Assembly (NCBI GenBank): GCA_025463905.1
Contig: JAODBJ010000063.1
Span: 1 to 48,545, forward strand
Source of the DNA: Actinomycetes bacterium
GTDB lineage: Bacteria > Actinomycetota > Acidimicrobiia > IMCC26256 > PALSA-610
Length of the DNA stretch: 48,545 nucleotides
Direction of reading: 5' to 3'
The stretch's first letter is position 1, and each line of letters starts with the position of its first letter. This document shows, piece by piece, positions 27,459 through 36,471 of the stretch. A program made the position numbers and the translations under genes. The notes beneath the pieces were generated by a model, which did no database searches, was not told where the DNA came from, and was given only the letters and a program-made list of their open reading frames with translations.

Positions 27459-28420
27459 ACGCAGCGCGCCGTCGCGAACGCGACCTCGCCGCCGACGTCG
27501 ATCTGTCGGTTGCCGTCGGGCCGCTTCGTCTCCCGAACCCGATCGTCGCGGCGTCGGGCACGTTCGGCCACGGCGACGAGGTCGCGTCGTTGTGCGACCC
27601 GGCCGGTCTCGGCGCGGTCACGGTCAAGTCGCTCGCTCCGTTCGCGTGGCCCGGCAATCCGCCGCTGCGCGTCACTGAGGCGCCGGGCGGGGGCATGTGC
27701 AATTCCATCGGGCTCGCGGGTCCGGGTGTCGAAGCGTGGATCGCGAACGATCTTCCGCGGTTGACCGACCGCGGCGCGCGGGTCATCGCGTCGATCTGGG
27801 GTCGGACCGTCGACGACTACGCGGTCGCGGCCGCGCCGTTGAAGCGCGTCGCCGATCGTTTGGTTGCGGTCGAGGTGAATCTCTCGTGTCCCAACGTCGA
27901 AGCGCGCAGCGCGGTGTTCGCCCACGCGTGCGAACCGACGTCGGCTGCGGTGCGCGGTGTCGTCGACGCGTTGGGCGGCGCGGTGCCGGTGTTCGCGAAA
28001 CTGTCGCCGAACGTCACCGACCTGGTTTCGATCGCGGCGGCCGCGCTCGACGCGGGCGCGGCCGGTCTCACCCTCATCAACACCGTGATGGCATTGATTG
28101 TCGACGTCGAGACCCGTCGCCCGAAGCTCGGCGCCGGTGGTGGAGGGTTGTCGGGCCCACCGGTGAAACCGATCGCATTGCGCGCGGTGTGGGACGTGTC
28201 GCGGGCGCTGCCGGGCACTCCCATCATCGGTACAGGAGGCGTCACCTCCGGGACGGACGCCATCGAAATGCTGCTCGCCGGCGCGAGCGCGGTGGGCGTG
28301 GGCACGGCGACGTTCGCCGACCCGAAAGCCACGCTGCGCATCGTCGACGAGATGCGGGCGTGGTGTGCCCGGCACGGCGTGCGAAACATCCAAGACCTCG
28401 TAGGAAAACTGGAGGGATGA
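27455..28420 (+). CDS. pyrD: Dihydroorotate dehydrogenase, class 1B type
   Basis: GTG start overlapping the carB stop (GTGA), 321 residues. [53 protein letters not shown] and the flavin phosphate site [22 protein letters not shown] mark the cytosolic class 1 enzyme, of the B (NAD-linked) kind. That kind normally works with the iron-sulfur/FAD subunit PyrK, and no pyrK gene is in this operon or window. The N-terminal ~12 residues are a charged extension. Confidence 0.92.
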   Translation: MNAARRRERDLAADVDLSVAVGPLRLPNPIVAASGTFGHGDEVASLCDPAGLGAVTVKSLAPFAWPGNPPLRVTEAPGGGMCNSIGLAGPGVEAWIANDLPRLTDRGARVIASIWGRTVDDYAVAAAPLKRVADRLVAVEVNLSCPNVEARSAVFAHACEPTSAAVRGVVDALGGAVPVFAKLSPNVTDLVSIAAAALDAGAAGLTLINTVMALIVDVETRRPKLGAGGGGLSGPPVKPIALRAVWDVSRALPGTPIIGTGGVTSGTDAIEMLLAGASAVGVGTATFADPKATLRIVDEMRAWCARHGVRNIQDLVGKLEG

Positions 28421-29094
28421 TGGCAAGGTCGCGTCTCGCGGTGGCGCTCGATGTCCCCGATCTCGACGAAGCGTCGCTGATGGCCAAGCGCGTGCGCGAC
28501 TCGGTCGAGATTGCAAAGATCGGCCTCGAGTTGTACTCCGCGGCCGGCCCCGCCGCGGTCGAACGGATGCACGACCTCGGCTTCGACGTCTTCCTCGACC
28601 TCAAGCTCCACGACATCCCGACAACGGTCGGTCGCGCCGCACGGGTCCTCGGCCGTCTCGGTGTGCGTTATTGCAACTTCCACGCTGCGGGTGGCGAGGC
28701 GATGGTGCGAGCCGCGGTCGAAGGTCTCGCGAACGGTGCCCGAGACGTGTCGACAACCCCACCGGTCGCGCTTGCGGTCACCGTGCTCACGAGCGATCCT
28801 GACGCGTCAGCGTTCGACGCCCGCCTCGCAACCGCGCTTGCGGGCGGCTGCGGCGGCGTCGTGTGCTCGCTGCTAGAGATCGAACGCGTGAAGCACGCGC
28901 GTGCAGACTTCGTCACCGTCGTACCGGGTACCCGGTTACCCACCGACGACACGAACGACCAGGCGCGCACCGGCACCCCGTTCGAGGCCGCGCGCAGGGG
29001 TGCCGATGTGATCGTGTTGGGACGCACCGTGACGGCGGCCGCGCAACCTGAAGAAGTCGCGGCGTACATCGCACGCGAGGTCGCAAAGCTCTAG
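28417..29094 (+). CDS. pyrF: Orotidine 5'-phosphate decarboxylase
   Basis: About 225 residues. LAVALDVPDL, the catalytic Asp-x-Lys segment FLDLKLHDIPTTV, VVPGTRLPTDDTNDQARTGTP and the phosphate-site VLGRTVTAA fit the short bacterial OMP decarboxylase. It makes UMP and closes the operon. Two adjacent ATG codons (28417 and 28420) follow GGAGGG; the second has better spacing. Both overlap the pyrD stop. No strong terminator follows, only GC-rich inverted repeats near 29098-29121. Confidence 0.95.
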   Translation: MMARSRLAVALDVPDLDEASLMAKRVRDSVEIAKIGLELYSAAGPAAVERMHDLGFDVFLDLKLHDIPTTVGRAARVLGRLGVRYCNFHAAGGEAMVRAAVEGLANGARDVSTTPPVALAVTVLTSDPDASAFDARLATALAGGCGGVVCSLLEIERVKHARADFVTVVPGTRLPTDDTNDQARTGTPFEAARRGADVIVLGRTVTAAAQPEEVAAYIAREVAKL

Positions 29095-29128
29095 TCCGCG
29101 CGTTCGCAGCGCGCAAGCGCGGGCCCGG

Positions 29129-29156
29129 TTGCGTGCTGCACCTTGCTCGCTATGCT
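29129..29156 (+). promoter_or_regulatory. Candidate sigma70-type promoter for mihF
   Basis: TTGCGT, a 16-base spacer and TATGCT. It implies a leader of about 95 bases. A tight hairpin CGGCGGGAACCCGCCG (29225-29240) ends just before the AGGAGG Shine-Dalgarno at 29245-29250 and could affect translation. Confidence 0.55.
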
Positions 29157-29258
29157 GACTCGTCGTTCGGGGCGGCGGGCCAGAGCCATGGACGTCGCCT
29201 CCCAGGATCTTTCATGTTTCACACCGGCGGGAACCCGCCGAGCCAGGAGGACCGTTCC

Positions 29259-29591
29259 ATGGCGAACCCGCCCTCACTCACGCCCGAGCAACGTCAGCAG
29301 GCGCTCCAGAAGGCCGCGGCCGCGCGACGGCAGCGGGCGGAGGTGAAGGACAAGCTGAAGATCGGTTCGCTCACGCTCCCCGAGTTGTTCGACCAAGCCG
29401 ACCGCGGCGACGACTCCGGCAAGATGCTCGCGAAGCTGAAGGTGGTGTCGGTCCTCGAATCGTTGCCCGGCGTCGGCAAGGTGCGAGCGCGCAACATCAT
29501 GACCGAACTCGAAATCAGCGAGACGCGTCGGCTGCAGGGCCTCGGCACCAACCAACGCCGCGCGCTGCTCGAGCGCTTCAACCAAGGTTGA
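29259..29591 (+). CDS. mihF: Integration host factor, actinobacterial type (mIHF)
   Basis: ATG 29259 has an AGGAGG site 8 bases upstream; the track's longer N-terminus is untranslated leader. The 110-residue protein has a helical basic N-terminus (QKAAAARRQRAEVKDKLKIG) and the helix-two-turn-helix SLPGVGKVRARNIMTELEIS, then LQGLGTNQRRALLERF, the family hallmark. It is a nucleoid protein essential in mycobacteria and unrelated in fold to E. coli IHF. It sits before gmk as in other actinobacteria. The N-terminus up to residue 20 is a loose extension. Confidence 0.94.
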   Translation: MANPPSLTPEQRQQALQKAAAARRQRAEVKDKLKIGSLTLPELFDQADRGDDSGKMLAKLKVVSVLESLPGVGKVRARNIMTELEISETRRLQGLGTNQRRALLERFNQG

Positions 29592-30181
29592 CCGCCGCGC
29601 GCGAGGTACATCCTCGCGGGATCCTGCTCGTACTCGCGGGTACGTCGGGCGCGGGGAAGGGCACGATAGGCAAGGCCCTGCGCGCTCGGAACCCAGAGTT
29701 GCGTTGGTCGGTGTCGTGGGCGACCCGCCCGGCCCGGCCCGGCGAGGTCGACGGCGTCGACTACCACTTCCGGTCGCGCGACGAATTTGAGCGGCTCCGC
29801 GACGCCGGCGGGTTCCTCGAGAGCTTCGAGGTGTACGGCGATCTCAAAGGCACACCCCGCGACCTGGTCGAACAGTGGCTCGCGGCGGGCGACGACGTCC
29901 TCCTCGAGATCGACGTGAAGGGCGCGCTCGAGGTGAAGCGGAAGATGCCCGAGGCGGTGCTGGTGTTCGTGACGCCGCCGTCACGGGAGGCGCAGCGCAC
30001 GCGCCTCGTTGGCCGGGGGCACGACAGCGCCGAGGCGATCGAGCGCCGCCTGGCCGAAGCCGAGGAGGAAGAGACCATTGCCCGGGCCGAGTTCGACCAC
30101 GTGCTGGTCAACGACGACCTGGAGCGGGCCGTCGAGGAGGTGGCTGGTATCCTGGCTGCTCACCGGTCCGCCGCACCCTGA
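29588..30181 (+). CDS. gmk: Guanylate kinase
   Basis: TTG start overlapping the mihF stop (TTGA), 197 residues. The P-loop is LAGTSGAGKGTIGKAL (about 17-32), the GMP-binding segment SVSWATRPARPGEVDGVDYHF, then LEIDVKGALEVKRKMPEAVLVFV and the lid with RLVGRGHDS. It converts GMP to GDP. The Shine-Dalgarno-like AAGG abuts the TTG, so initiation probably depends on ribosomes ending mihF. Confidence 0.95.
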   Translation: MTAAREVHPRGILLVLAGTSGAGKGTIGKALRARNPELRWSVSWATRPARPGEVDGVDYHFRSRDEFERLRDAGGFLESFEVYGDLKGTPRDLVEQWLAAGDDVLLEIDVKGALEVKRKMPEAVLVFVTPPSREAQRTRLVGRGHDSAEAIERRLAEAEEEETIARAEFDHVLVNDDLERAVEEVAGILAAHRSAAP

Positions 30182-30219
30182 GTGCGCGGTCGCTACCTGA
30201 TTGCTGGGAGCAGCACCCA

Positions 30220-30534
30220 ATGGCCGAACGCCGCGCTTCGCTGATGTATCCGCGCCTCGAACAACTCATGGGGCGGGTCGACTCGAAGTTCACGTTGGTG
30301 ACGCTCGCCTCCATGCGCGCCCGCGAGATCAACGACTACTACAACCAGCTCGGCGAGGGCCTGGGCCGAATCGTGCCGCCGCAGGTCACGTCGGTGTCGC
30401 GCAAGCCGCTGTCGATCGCCCTCGAGGAGATCGCCGTCGGCAAGATTCTCGGCCGTCGCGTCGAGCCGGCGGAAGACGCCGAAGACGAGACCGCCACCGA
30501 CGGTGCCGCACCCGAAGGCGACGCGACCGCCTGA
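30220..30534 (+). CDS. rpoZ: RNA polymerase omega subunit
   Basis: ATG 30220 gives 104 residues; GGGAGCAG lies about 8-12 bases upstream. The core YPRLEQLMGRVDSKFTLVTLASMRAREIN and KPLSIALEEIAVGKI is typical of omega, which helps assemble RNA polymerase. The C-terminal 25 residues are an acidic Glu/Asp/Ala tail. The gene lies between gmk and coaBC, the standard bacterial order. Confidence 0.94.
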   Translation: MAERRASLMYPRLEQLMGRVDSKFTLVTLASMRAREINDYYNQLGEGLGRIVPPQVTSVSRKPLSIALEEIAVGKILGRRVEPAEDAEDETATDGAAPEGDATA

Positions 30535-30578
30535 CCTCGGTCGAGCGCGACGCCCGGGGCAAGGAAAGACACCCTTCA

Positions 30579-31781
30579 TTGCAGCGTGTGGTCCTCGGGG
30601 TCGCCGGCGGGATCGCCGCGTATAAAGCGGTCGAGGTGTGCCGTCGCCTCGTCGATGCCGGCGTGCACGTTGCTCCCGTACTCACCGCCGACGCGCAACG
30701 CTTCGTCGGTGCCGTCACGTTCTCCGCGGTCGCGTCGGAACCCGCGCGCACCTCGTTGTGGGACGCGCCGGAACCGATCCCGCACACGCACCTCGGCCAG
30801 TCGGCTGACCTGATCGTGGTTGCGCCCGCAACCGCCAACGTGATCGGCAAGTACGCGGCAGGGATCTCCGACGATCTCCTTACGGCCACATTGCTCGCCA
30901 CCCGAGCGCCGGTGCTGGTGTGCCCGGCGATGCACACCGAGATGTGGGAGCACGTCGCGGTGCAAGAAAACATCGCCACGTTGCGCCGCCGCGGGGTGCA
31001 TGTGCTCGAACCCGAGGCCGGCCGCCTCGCGGGGGGCGATGTGGGCGCGGGTCGCCTCGCCGAACCCGGTGTGATCGCGGAAACCGCGCTCGCGTTGCTG
31101 GCCGGCGGAATCGGTGCACTCACCGGCGTTTCGGTGTTGGTCACGGCGGGCGGCACCCGGGAAGCGATCGATCCCGTCAGATTCGTCGGCAACCGCTCGT
31201 CGGGGAAGATGGGCCACGCGGTCGCGCGCGAAGCCGCGCGGCGAGGCGCAAGGGTCACCCTCGTCACCACGACGACGCCCGTTGCGCCGATCGCGGGCGA
31301 GATCGTGCCGGTCGAGAGCGCCGACGCCATGCACGAGGCCGTCATGGCGCACGCAGCAGGCGCCGACGTCGTCGTGATGGCGGCCGCGGTCGCTGATTTC
31401 CGGCCCAAGGCGGTCGCGGACCAGAAGCTGAAGAAGGGCGACGGCGTGCCCGAGGTCGTGCTCGAGCCGACCATCGACATCCTTTCCGCGCTCGGTCGCG
31501 CCAAACGCCCCGGCCAGTTCCTGGTGGGTTTCGCGGCCGAAACCGAGTCGGTCGTGGAGCATGCGGCCGCCAAGTTGCGGGCGAAAAATGTCGACCTGAT
31601 GGTCGCCAACGACGTTGCGGCCGAGGATTCGGGCTTTGAAGTCGACACGAATCGCGCCGTTTTGCTTGACTCCACCGGTCGTGCCTTGGAACTCCCACTC
31701 ATGGGCAAGGACGCGCTGGCGGGTCTCATCCTCGATCGGGTCGCAGACGCGGTCGCCAAGAAGGAGCCACAACAGGCATGA
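30579..31781 (+). CDS. coaBC: Bifunctional CoaBC (PPC decarboxylase / PPC synthase)
   Basis: The start is taken as TTG 30579 with AAGGAAAG about 10 bases upstream; residues before it in the track are shadow. The 400-residue protein has the flavin-binding CoaC part (GVAGGIAAYKAVEVCRRL, HLGQSADLIVVAPATAN, PAMHTEMWEH) and the CoaB part (VTAGGTREAIDPVRFVGNRSS, AAAVADFRP, KLKKGD, VGFAAETES). It makes phosphopantetheine on the route to coenzyme A. PAMH instead of PAMN and the lost cysteine after EAGRLA also occur, as I recall, in mycobacterial CoaBC. Confidence 0.94.
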   Translation: MQRVVLGVAGGIAAYKAVEVCRRLVDAGVHVAPVLTADAQRFVGAVTFSAVASEPARTSLWDAPEPIPHTHLGQSADLIVVAPATANVIGKYAAGISDDLLTATLLATRAPVLVCPAMHTEMWEHVAVQENIATLRRRGVHVLEPEAGRLAGGDVGAGRLAEPGVIAETALALLAGGIGALTGVSVLVTAGGTREAIDPVRFVGNRSSGKMGHAVAREAARRGARVTLVTTTTPVAPIAGEIVPVESADAMHEAVMAHAAGADVVVMAAAVADFRPKAVADQKLKKGDGVPEVVLEPTIDILSALGRAKRPGQFLVGFAAETESVVEHAAAKLRAKNVDLMVANDVAAEDSGFEVDTNRAVLLDSTGRALELPLMGKDALAGLILDRVADAVAKKEPQQA

Positions 31782-31807
31782 GTTTCCAGGCGCAGCCGAA
31801 TGAGTAG
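31778..31807 (+). CDS. Nine-residue micro-ORF (first of two before metK)
   Basis: ATG 31778 overlaps the coaBC stop (ATGA) and encodes MSFQAQPNE, then TAG. The last codons CCG AAT GAG TAG contain the ATG of the next micro-ORF in another frame. The sequence shows the coupling geometry; translation itself is not proven. Confidence 0.45.
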   Translation: MSFQAQPNE

Positions 31808-31880
31808 CCAGGCGCAGATCCTCTGGTGCGGACCGGAGAGACTCGACTATGGAAGCGTGAGGTCGCAGCCGAATGAGTAA
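31800..31880 (+). CDS. 26-residue micro-ORF (second of two before metK)
   Basis: ATG 31800 opens [20 protein letters not shown], and the frame ends in QPNE and TAA. Like the first micro-ORF it starts MS-x-QAQ and ends QPNE, and its final CCG AAT GAG TAA contains the metK ATG at 31873. It may couple coaBC translation to metK or act as a leader peptide; it might also be a by-product of repeat growth. Confidence 0.45.
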   Translation: MSSQAQILWCGPERLDYGSVRSQPNE

Positions 31881-33069
31881 TCGCCACACGTTCACCTCCG
31901 AATCGGTGACGGAGGGCCACCCCGACAAGATGGCGGACCAGATCAGCGACAGTGTGCTCGACGCGGTCATGGCCGAAGACCCCTATGGCCGGGTGGCGTG
32001 CGAGACGATGGTCACCACCGGTCTCGTCGTGGTTGCCGGCGAGATCAGCACCAAGGCCTACGTCGACATCTCCCGTCTCGCTCGTGACGCCATCAACGCG
32101 ATCGGTTACACCGACGCGGCGTACGGCATCGACGGTCGTACGTGCGGCGTGATCGTGTCGCTCGACGAGCAGTCGCCCGACATCGCGATGGGCGTCGACA
32201 AGTCGCAGGAACAGAAGGTCGGCGGCGGCGACGCGTACGACGAAGTCGGCGCCGGCGACCAGGGAATGATGTTCGGCTACGCATGCAACGACACCGAAGA
32301 CCTCATGCCCATGCCGATCTGGCTCGCGCACAAGATGGCGCAGCGGCTCGCGCAGGTGCGCAAAGAACGCATCGTCGACCTGCTCCGCCCCGACGGTAAG
32401 ACGCAGGTGAGCGTCGAGTACGAAGACGGCGTCCCGACGCGTTTGAACACAGTGCTGATCTCCACGCAGCACCACCCGGGCGTGAACATCTACGACGAGC
32501 TGCGACCCGCGCTCATCGAGCACGTCATCCGGCCGTCGTTGCCGGCACAGTTCGCCGACGACGACTTCGAGATCTTTGTGAACCCCACCGGCCAGTTCGA
32601 ACTGGGCGGCCCGCACGCCGACTGCGGTCTTACCGGGCGCAAGATCATCGTCGACACGTACGGTGGCATGGCTCGCCACGGTGGCGGCGCGTTCTCAGGC
32701 AAGGACCCGACCAAGGTCGACCGCTCGGGTGCGTACGCGGTGCGCCAGATCGCGAAGGCGGTTGTCGCGGCGGGGCTTGCACAGCGTTGCGAGGCGCAGG
32801 TGGCGTACGCGATCGGTGTTGCCCACCCCGTGTCGATCATGGTCGACACGTTCGGTACCGGTGAGGTCGCCGACGAGAAGCTCGAAGCAGCGGTGCGCGA
32901 CGTCTTCGACATGCGTCCGGCCGCGATCATCGAGCGGCTCGACCTGCGGCGCCCGATCTTCAAGCGCACCGCGGCCTACGGCCACTTCGGTCGGAACGAC
33001 GGCGACGGGTTCACCTGGGAGAACGTCGACTCGTACGCCGCCGACCTGCGGCGCGCGGTAGGGGTTTGA
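31873..33069 (+). CDS. metK: S-adenosylmethionine synthetase
   Basis: 398 residues. [20 protein letters not shown], the [16 protein letters not shown] segment, [15 protein letters not shown] and [12 protein letters not shown] are diagnostic. It makes SAM from methionine and ATP. The ATG is preceded by GTGAGG about 12 bases upstream and embedded in the end of a micro-ORF. No known SAM riboswitch motif is visible in the 91-base gap. It overlaps the priA TTG. Confidence 0.96.
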   Translation: MSNRHTFTSESVTEGHPDKMADQISDSVLDAVMAEDPYGRVACETMVTTGLVVVAGEISTKAYVDISRLARDAINAIGYTDAAYGIDGRTCGVIVSLDEQSPDIAMGVDKSQEQKVGGGDAYDEVGAGDQGMMFGYACNDTEDLMPMPIWLAHKMAQRLAQVRKERIVDLLRPDGKTQVSVEYEDGVPTRLNTVLISTQHHPGVNIYDELRPALIEHVIRPSLPAQFADDDFEIFVNPTGQFELGGPHADCGLTGRKIIVDTYGGMARHGGGAFSGKDPTKVDRSGAYAVRQIAKAVVAAGLAQRCEAQVAYAIGVAHPVSIMVDTFGTGEVADEKLEAAVRDVFDMRPAAIIERLDLRRPIFKRTAAYGHFGRNDGDGFTWENVDSYAADLRRAVGV

Positions 33070-34922
33070 CGCGGGTTTGTCGCGTCGTTCCGGACGTCAC
33101 CGCACTCGAGCGGTCGTTCGACTATCTGGTTCCTGACGACATCGGCGCGTCGCTGCGCGTCGGCACGATCGTGCGCGTTCCGTTGCACGGTCGGCGAGTG
33201 CGCGCGTGGGTGGTCGAAGACGGTGTCGAACCCGAAACCGACCCGGCGAAGCTCCTCGCGGTGCACTCGGTGGTGTCGGCGGGGCCGCCCGCCGACGTCG
33301 TCGCGCTGGCCGAGTGGACGGCGCGGCGATGGTGTGGCCCGCGAGTCGCGGTGCTGCGTACTGCCTCGCCACCCAACAATGTGCGCGATCACGCACCCGC
33401 AATCGTCGAGCGGAACGCCGTGGCGATTACCGACCCGACGAACGACGTCGAGCGGAGCGCCGACGCGATCGCGCTCGACGCGAGCCTGTCGGCTCGGGCG
33501 GTGCTGCAGTGGCCACCGCTGGTCGATCGGCGCCGGCTCGTCGAACGTCTGATCGCACCGGCGGGTTCGACGATCATCGCCGTGGCCGACGGCAGCCGCG
33601 CCGCGGCGCTTGTAGACAGCTTGGCCCGCCGGGGCCACCGCGCGCTCTTGTTGCACTCCGATGCCTCGGCGGCCGTGCGCACGCGCGCGTGGAGTGACGC
33701 ACGCGCCGGCCACTGTGTGGTGATCGGTGGGCGCGTCGTCGCCTTCGCGCCGGTGCCCGACCTCGCCGCCGCGATCGTCGTCGACGACGCGGATGAGGCC
33801 TTGCAGGAGGAACGTGTCCCTACCTGGCATGCGCGCGACGTCCTCGCCGAGCGCGCCGCGCGTGCCGGAGCCCACTTCGCGATCGTGAGTGCCGCGCCTA
33901 CTACGCACGCGGTCGTGCAGTACGGAGAGCCGTTGCGCCCGCCGTCCGATGTGCAGCGGGCAGGATGGCCCCGGCTCGAGATCGTCGATCGCCGGGAGGA
34001 GCCGCCCGGTGCCGGCCTCTATTCGCCGGCGCTCGCGGACGCGCTCCGCACGGTTCACAGCGCGGGCGGTACGTCGGTGTGTGTGCTGAATCGCCGGGGT
34101 CGCGTGCGGCTGCTCGCGTGTGACACTTGTCGCGCGTTGACCCGCTGGGACCGCAGCGGCGCGCCCGCCTGGAGCGTCGGCGACGACGCCGCACGCGTCG
34201 CGCGCCTCGGCGAACCCGAAACGAAACCCACGGTGTGCCCGCATTGCGGGAGCACGCGATTACGAACGTTGCGGTCCGGCGTCACACGCTCGCGCGAAGA
34301 GCTGTCGGCTCTCTTGGGCGGAGTCGAAGTAGCCGAGGTCGATACGGCGACCGACGTCGTGCCGGACGCGCCGGTTCTCGTCGGCACGGAATCAGTGCTG
34401 CACCGCGCGGAGGTGCGCCGTCGCCGGCCCTTGCTGGTCGCGTTCCTCGACTTCGACGCCGAGCTCCTCGCACCGCGGTACCGCGCGGCCGAGCAGGCGC
34501 TGTGGCTGCTGGTGCGCGCCGCACATCTCTTGATGCAGCGGCGTCGCGACGAGACCCGGGTGCTGGTCCAGACCCGCCAACCCGACCACGAAGTGCTCAT
34601 CGCCGCCCACGACGGCCGGCCCGATTTCGTGGTCGAAGGCGAACGCGCTCGGCGCCGGGTGCTGGCGTTGCCACCGTTCGTCGCACTCGCCGAGTTGTCG
34701 GGCGACGCGGCGGTGCTCGGCATCGCGCTCGACGCGCTGCGCACGCTTGATCACCAAGCCGCCGGTGTGGTCGCGCTCGGCCCGCTCGCGGGTACCAAGG
34801 AAGCCCGGGCCCTCGTGCGCGCGCCGGATGCGGACACGCTCGCTGACGCGTTGGCCGCGACCTTGCCGGCTGCTCGCGCCCACGGTCGCATCCGCGCCGT
34901 CGTCGACCCGCCCCGCGTTTGA
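33066..34922 (+). CDS. priA: PriA-like primosomal protein without helicase motifs
   Basis: TTG start overlapping the metK stop, 618 residues. The N-terminal 3'-end-binding domain is recognisable ([37 protein letters not shown]). The Walker A region reads [16 protein letters not shown], without GKT, and the DEAH-like box reads [10 protein letters not shown]. Of the eight zinc cysteines only CDTC and CPHC remain. Actinobacterial PriA proteins are known to lack helicase motifs, so this one likely serves replication restart as a structural DNA-binding protein. Position between metK and def-fmt is typical for actinobacteria. Confidence 0.87.
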   Translation: MTRVCRVVPDVTALERSFDYLVPDDIGASLRVGTIVRVPLHGRRVRAWVVEDGVEPETDPAKLLAVHSVVSAGPPADVVALAEWTARRWCGPRVAVLRTASPPNNVRDHAPAIVERNAVAITDPTNDVERSADAIALDASLSARAVLQWPPLVDRRRLVERLIAPAGSTIIAVADGSRAAALVDSLARRGHRALLLHSDASAAVRTRAWSDARAGHCVVIGGRVVAFAPVPDLAAAIVVDDADEALQEERVPTWHARDVLAERAARAGAHFAIVSAAPTTHAVVQYGEPLRPPSDVQRAGWPRLEIVDRREEPPGAGLYSPALADALRTVHSAGGTSVCVLNRRGRVRLLACDTCRALTRWDRSGAPAWSVGDDAARVARLGEPETKPTVCPHCGSTRLRTLRSGVTRSREELSALLGGVEVAEVDTATDVVPDAPVLVGTESVLHRAEVRRRRPLLVAFLDFDAELLAPRYRAAEQALWLLVRAAHLLMQRRRDETRVLVQTRQPDHEVLIAAHDGRPDFVVEGERARRRVLALPPFVALAELSGDAAVLGIALDALRTLDHQAAGVVALGPLAGTKEARALVRAPDADTLADALAATLPAARAHGRIRAVVDPPRV

Positions 34923-34986
34923 GGCGCCTGGTCGGCACCGTTCGCCCGGGGAAGGGATAGCGCCCTCGGCTGGTTAACCTCTCTTG

Positions 34987-35514
34987 ATGGCTACGCACCA
35001 AATACGCGTCTTCGGCGACCCCGTGCTGAAGCGGCCGGCCGCGCCCGTCACCGAGGTCGACGGCGCGCTCGCGAAGCTGGTCGACGCGATGTTCGAGACG
35101 ATGTACGAGGCGCCCGGCGTCGGGCTCGCCGCGCCACAGGTTGGGGTGCAACGGCGGTTCTTCGTGTACGACATCGGCGACGGCGAAGGGCCGCAGGTGA
35201 TGCTCAACCCGCAGGTGGTCGCGGCGAGCGGTGAATGGCTCTACGAAGAGGGTTGCCTGTCGCTGCCGGGCCTCGCATTCGAGATGGTGCGCCCCAAGCT
35301 CGTCACGGTGCAGGCCCAAGACCTCGACGGCAACGAGGTCGTGATCGAAGGCGACGAGTTGCTCGGCCGAGTGTTCCTTCACGAGATCGACCACCTCGAC
35401 GGTGTGTTGATGCTCGACCGGCTCGACAAGGCGCAACGCAAGCAGGCGATGCGCGAGTTGCGCGAGCAGGGCATGGGTGTACTCACACCCGGCGGCCGCA
35501 AGCACGCGCTCTAG
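34987..35514 (+). CDS. def: Peptide deformylase
   Basis: 175 residues from ATG 34987 (TTG 34984 also in frame). All three catalytic motifs are present: GVGLAAPQVG (about 42-51), EGCLSLPG (about 88-95) and the metal-binding HEIDHLDG (about 132-139). It removes the formyl group from nascent proteins. No Shine-Dalgarno is seen; an AT-rich GGTTAACCT just upstream could be part of a promoter giving a near-leaderless message. fmt follows after 18 bases. Confidence 0.95.
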   Translation: MATHQIRVFGDPVLKRPAAPVTEVDGALAKLVDAMFETMYEAPGVGLAAPQVGVQRRFFVYDIGDGEGPQVMLNPQVVAASGEWLYEEGCLSLPGLAFEMVRPKLVTVQAQDLDGNEVVIEGDELLGRVFLHEIDHLDGVLMLDRLDKAQRKQAMRELREQGMGVLTPGGRKHAL

Positions 35515-35532
35515 CACGGTCGAACGCAACGC

Positions 35533-36471
35533 GTGCGCCTCGCCTATTTCGGGAGCCCAGAAGACGCAGTCGTGCCCCTGCGCGCGCTCGTCGACGCGGG
35601 TCACGACATCGCGTTGGTGGTCACCCAACCCGATCGTCGTCGCGGGCGCGGAACTGCGACCACACCGAGCCCGGTGAAAGCCGCCGCGCTCGAACTCGGG
35701 CTTCCCGTGCGTACGCCCGAGAAGGCGCGTGAGGTCACCGACGACCTCCGAAGCGCCGGCGTCGACCTCGCCGTTGTTGTCGCGTTCGGCCAGCTGCTAC
35801 CGCCCTCGCTGTTGGAAACGGTGCCCGGCGGGTTCCTGAACGTGCACTACTCGCTGTTGCCGCGCTGGCGCGGCGCGGCACCCGTCGAACGAGCAATCCT
35901 CGCGGGTGACGCAGAAACCGGCGTGTGCCTGATGCAGATCGAAGCCGGTCTCGACACCGGACCGGTGTACGCATATGAACGAACCGCGATCGCACCGCAC
36001 GAGACGGCCGGCGAATTGCGGGCGCGCCTGACGCAACTCGGAACCGAACTCCTACTGCGCGAGCTCCCGACTCTCGCGACGGCAACGCCGACCCCCCAGA
36101 TCGGCGAACCGACGTACGCGGCCAAGCTCGAAATCGACGAGTTCCGCCTCGATCCCAACCGCCCTGCCTCCGAACTCGAGCGGGTGGTGCGCGCCGGCAA
36201 TCCTCGTCCCGGCGCGTGGGTGACGATCGGCGGGTCGCGCCTGAAAGTGCTGCGCGCGCACGCAACCGACGACGCCGCGACGGACGACACTGCTACGCCC
36301 GCGCTCGGGGACATCGACGACGATTCGGTACTCGGCACGGCCGACGGCGGCCTCGCATTCGACGAAGTGCAACCGGCGGGGAAGCGCGCCATGCCGGCGC
36401 GTGCATGGCGGCACGGAGTGCGCGCCGACACATCCACCAACGCACTGCGCGTCGACCCGAGCTCTGCATGA
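35533..36471 (+). CDS. fmt: Methionyl-tRNA formyltransferase
   Basis: GTG start, 312 residues. The N-terminal formyl-THF domain has RLAYFGSPEDAVVPLRAL, the catalytic Asn-x-His in FLNVHYSLLPRWRGAAPV and Asp in IEAGLDTGPV; the C-terminal OB-like domain ends ALRVDPSSA after QPAGKRAMPARAW. It formylates initiator Met-tRNA, the counterpart of def. The stop overlaps the rsmB ATG. Confidence 0.95.
   Translation: MRLAYFGSPEDAVVPLRALVDAGHDIALVVTQPDRRRGRGTATTPSPVKAAALELGLPVRTPEKAREVTDDLRSAGVDLAVVVAFGQLLPPSLLETVPGGFLNVHYSLLPRWRGAAPVERAILAGDAETGVCLMQIEAGLDTGPVYAYERTAIAPHETAGELRARLTQLGTELLLRELPTLATATPTPQIGEPTYAAKLEIDEFRLDPNRPASELERVVRAGNPRPGAWVTIGGSRLKVLRAHATDDAATDDTATPALGDIDDDSVLGTADGGLAFDEVQPAGKRAMPARAWRHGVRADTSTNALRVDPSSA

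Larger units (their letters stand above)
31778..31880. repeat. Repeated start-site sequence before metK
   Basis: The 22-base unit ATGAGTTTCCAGGCGCAGCC plus GA recurs at 31800 (ATGAGTAGCCAGGCGCAG). After a 51-base insertion flanked by CGCAG, the tail CGCAGCCGAATGAGTAA recurs at 31864-31880 across the metK start. The 16-mer cgcagccgaatgagta is exact at 31791 and 31864. Confidence 0.9.

Noticed and set aside
31021-31060. CoaBC lacking the E. coli active-site cysteine and PAMN asparagine
   Set aside because: From memory, mycobacterial CoaBC shows the same PAMHTEMW and no cysteine at this place, so it is a lineage variant and not a broken enzyme.
31782-31872. A SAM riboswitch before metK
   Set aside because: None of the SAM-I, SAM-II or SAM-IV conserved blocks can be found in the 91 bases.
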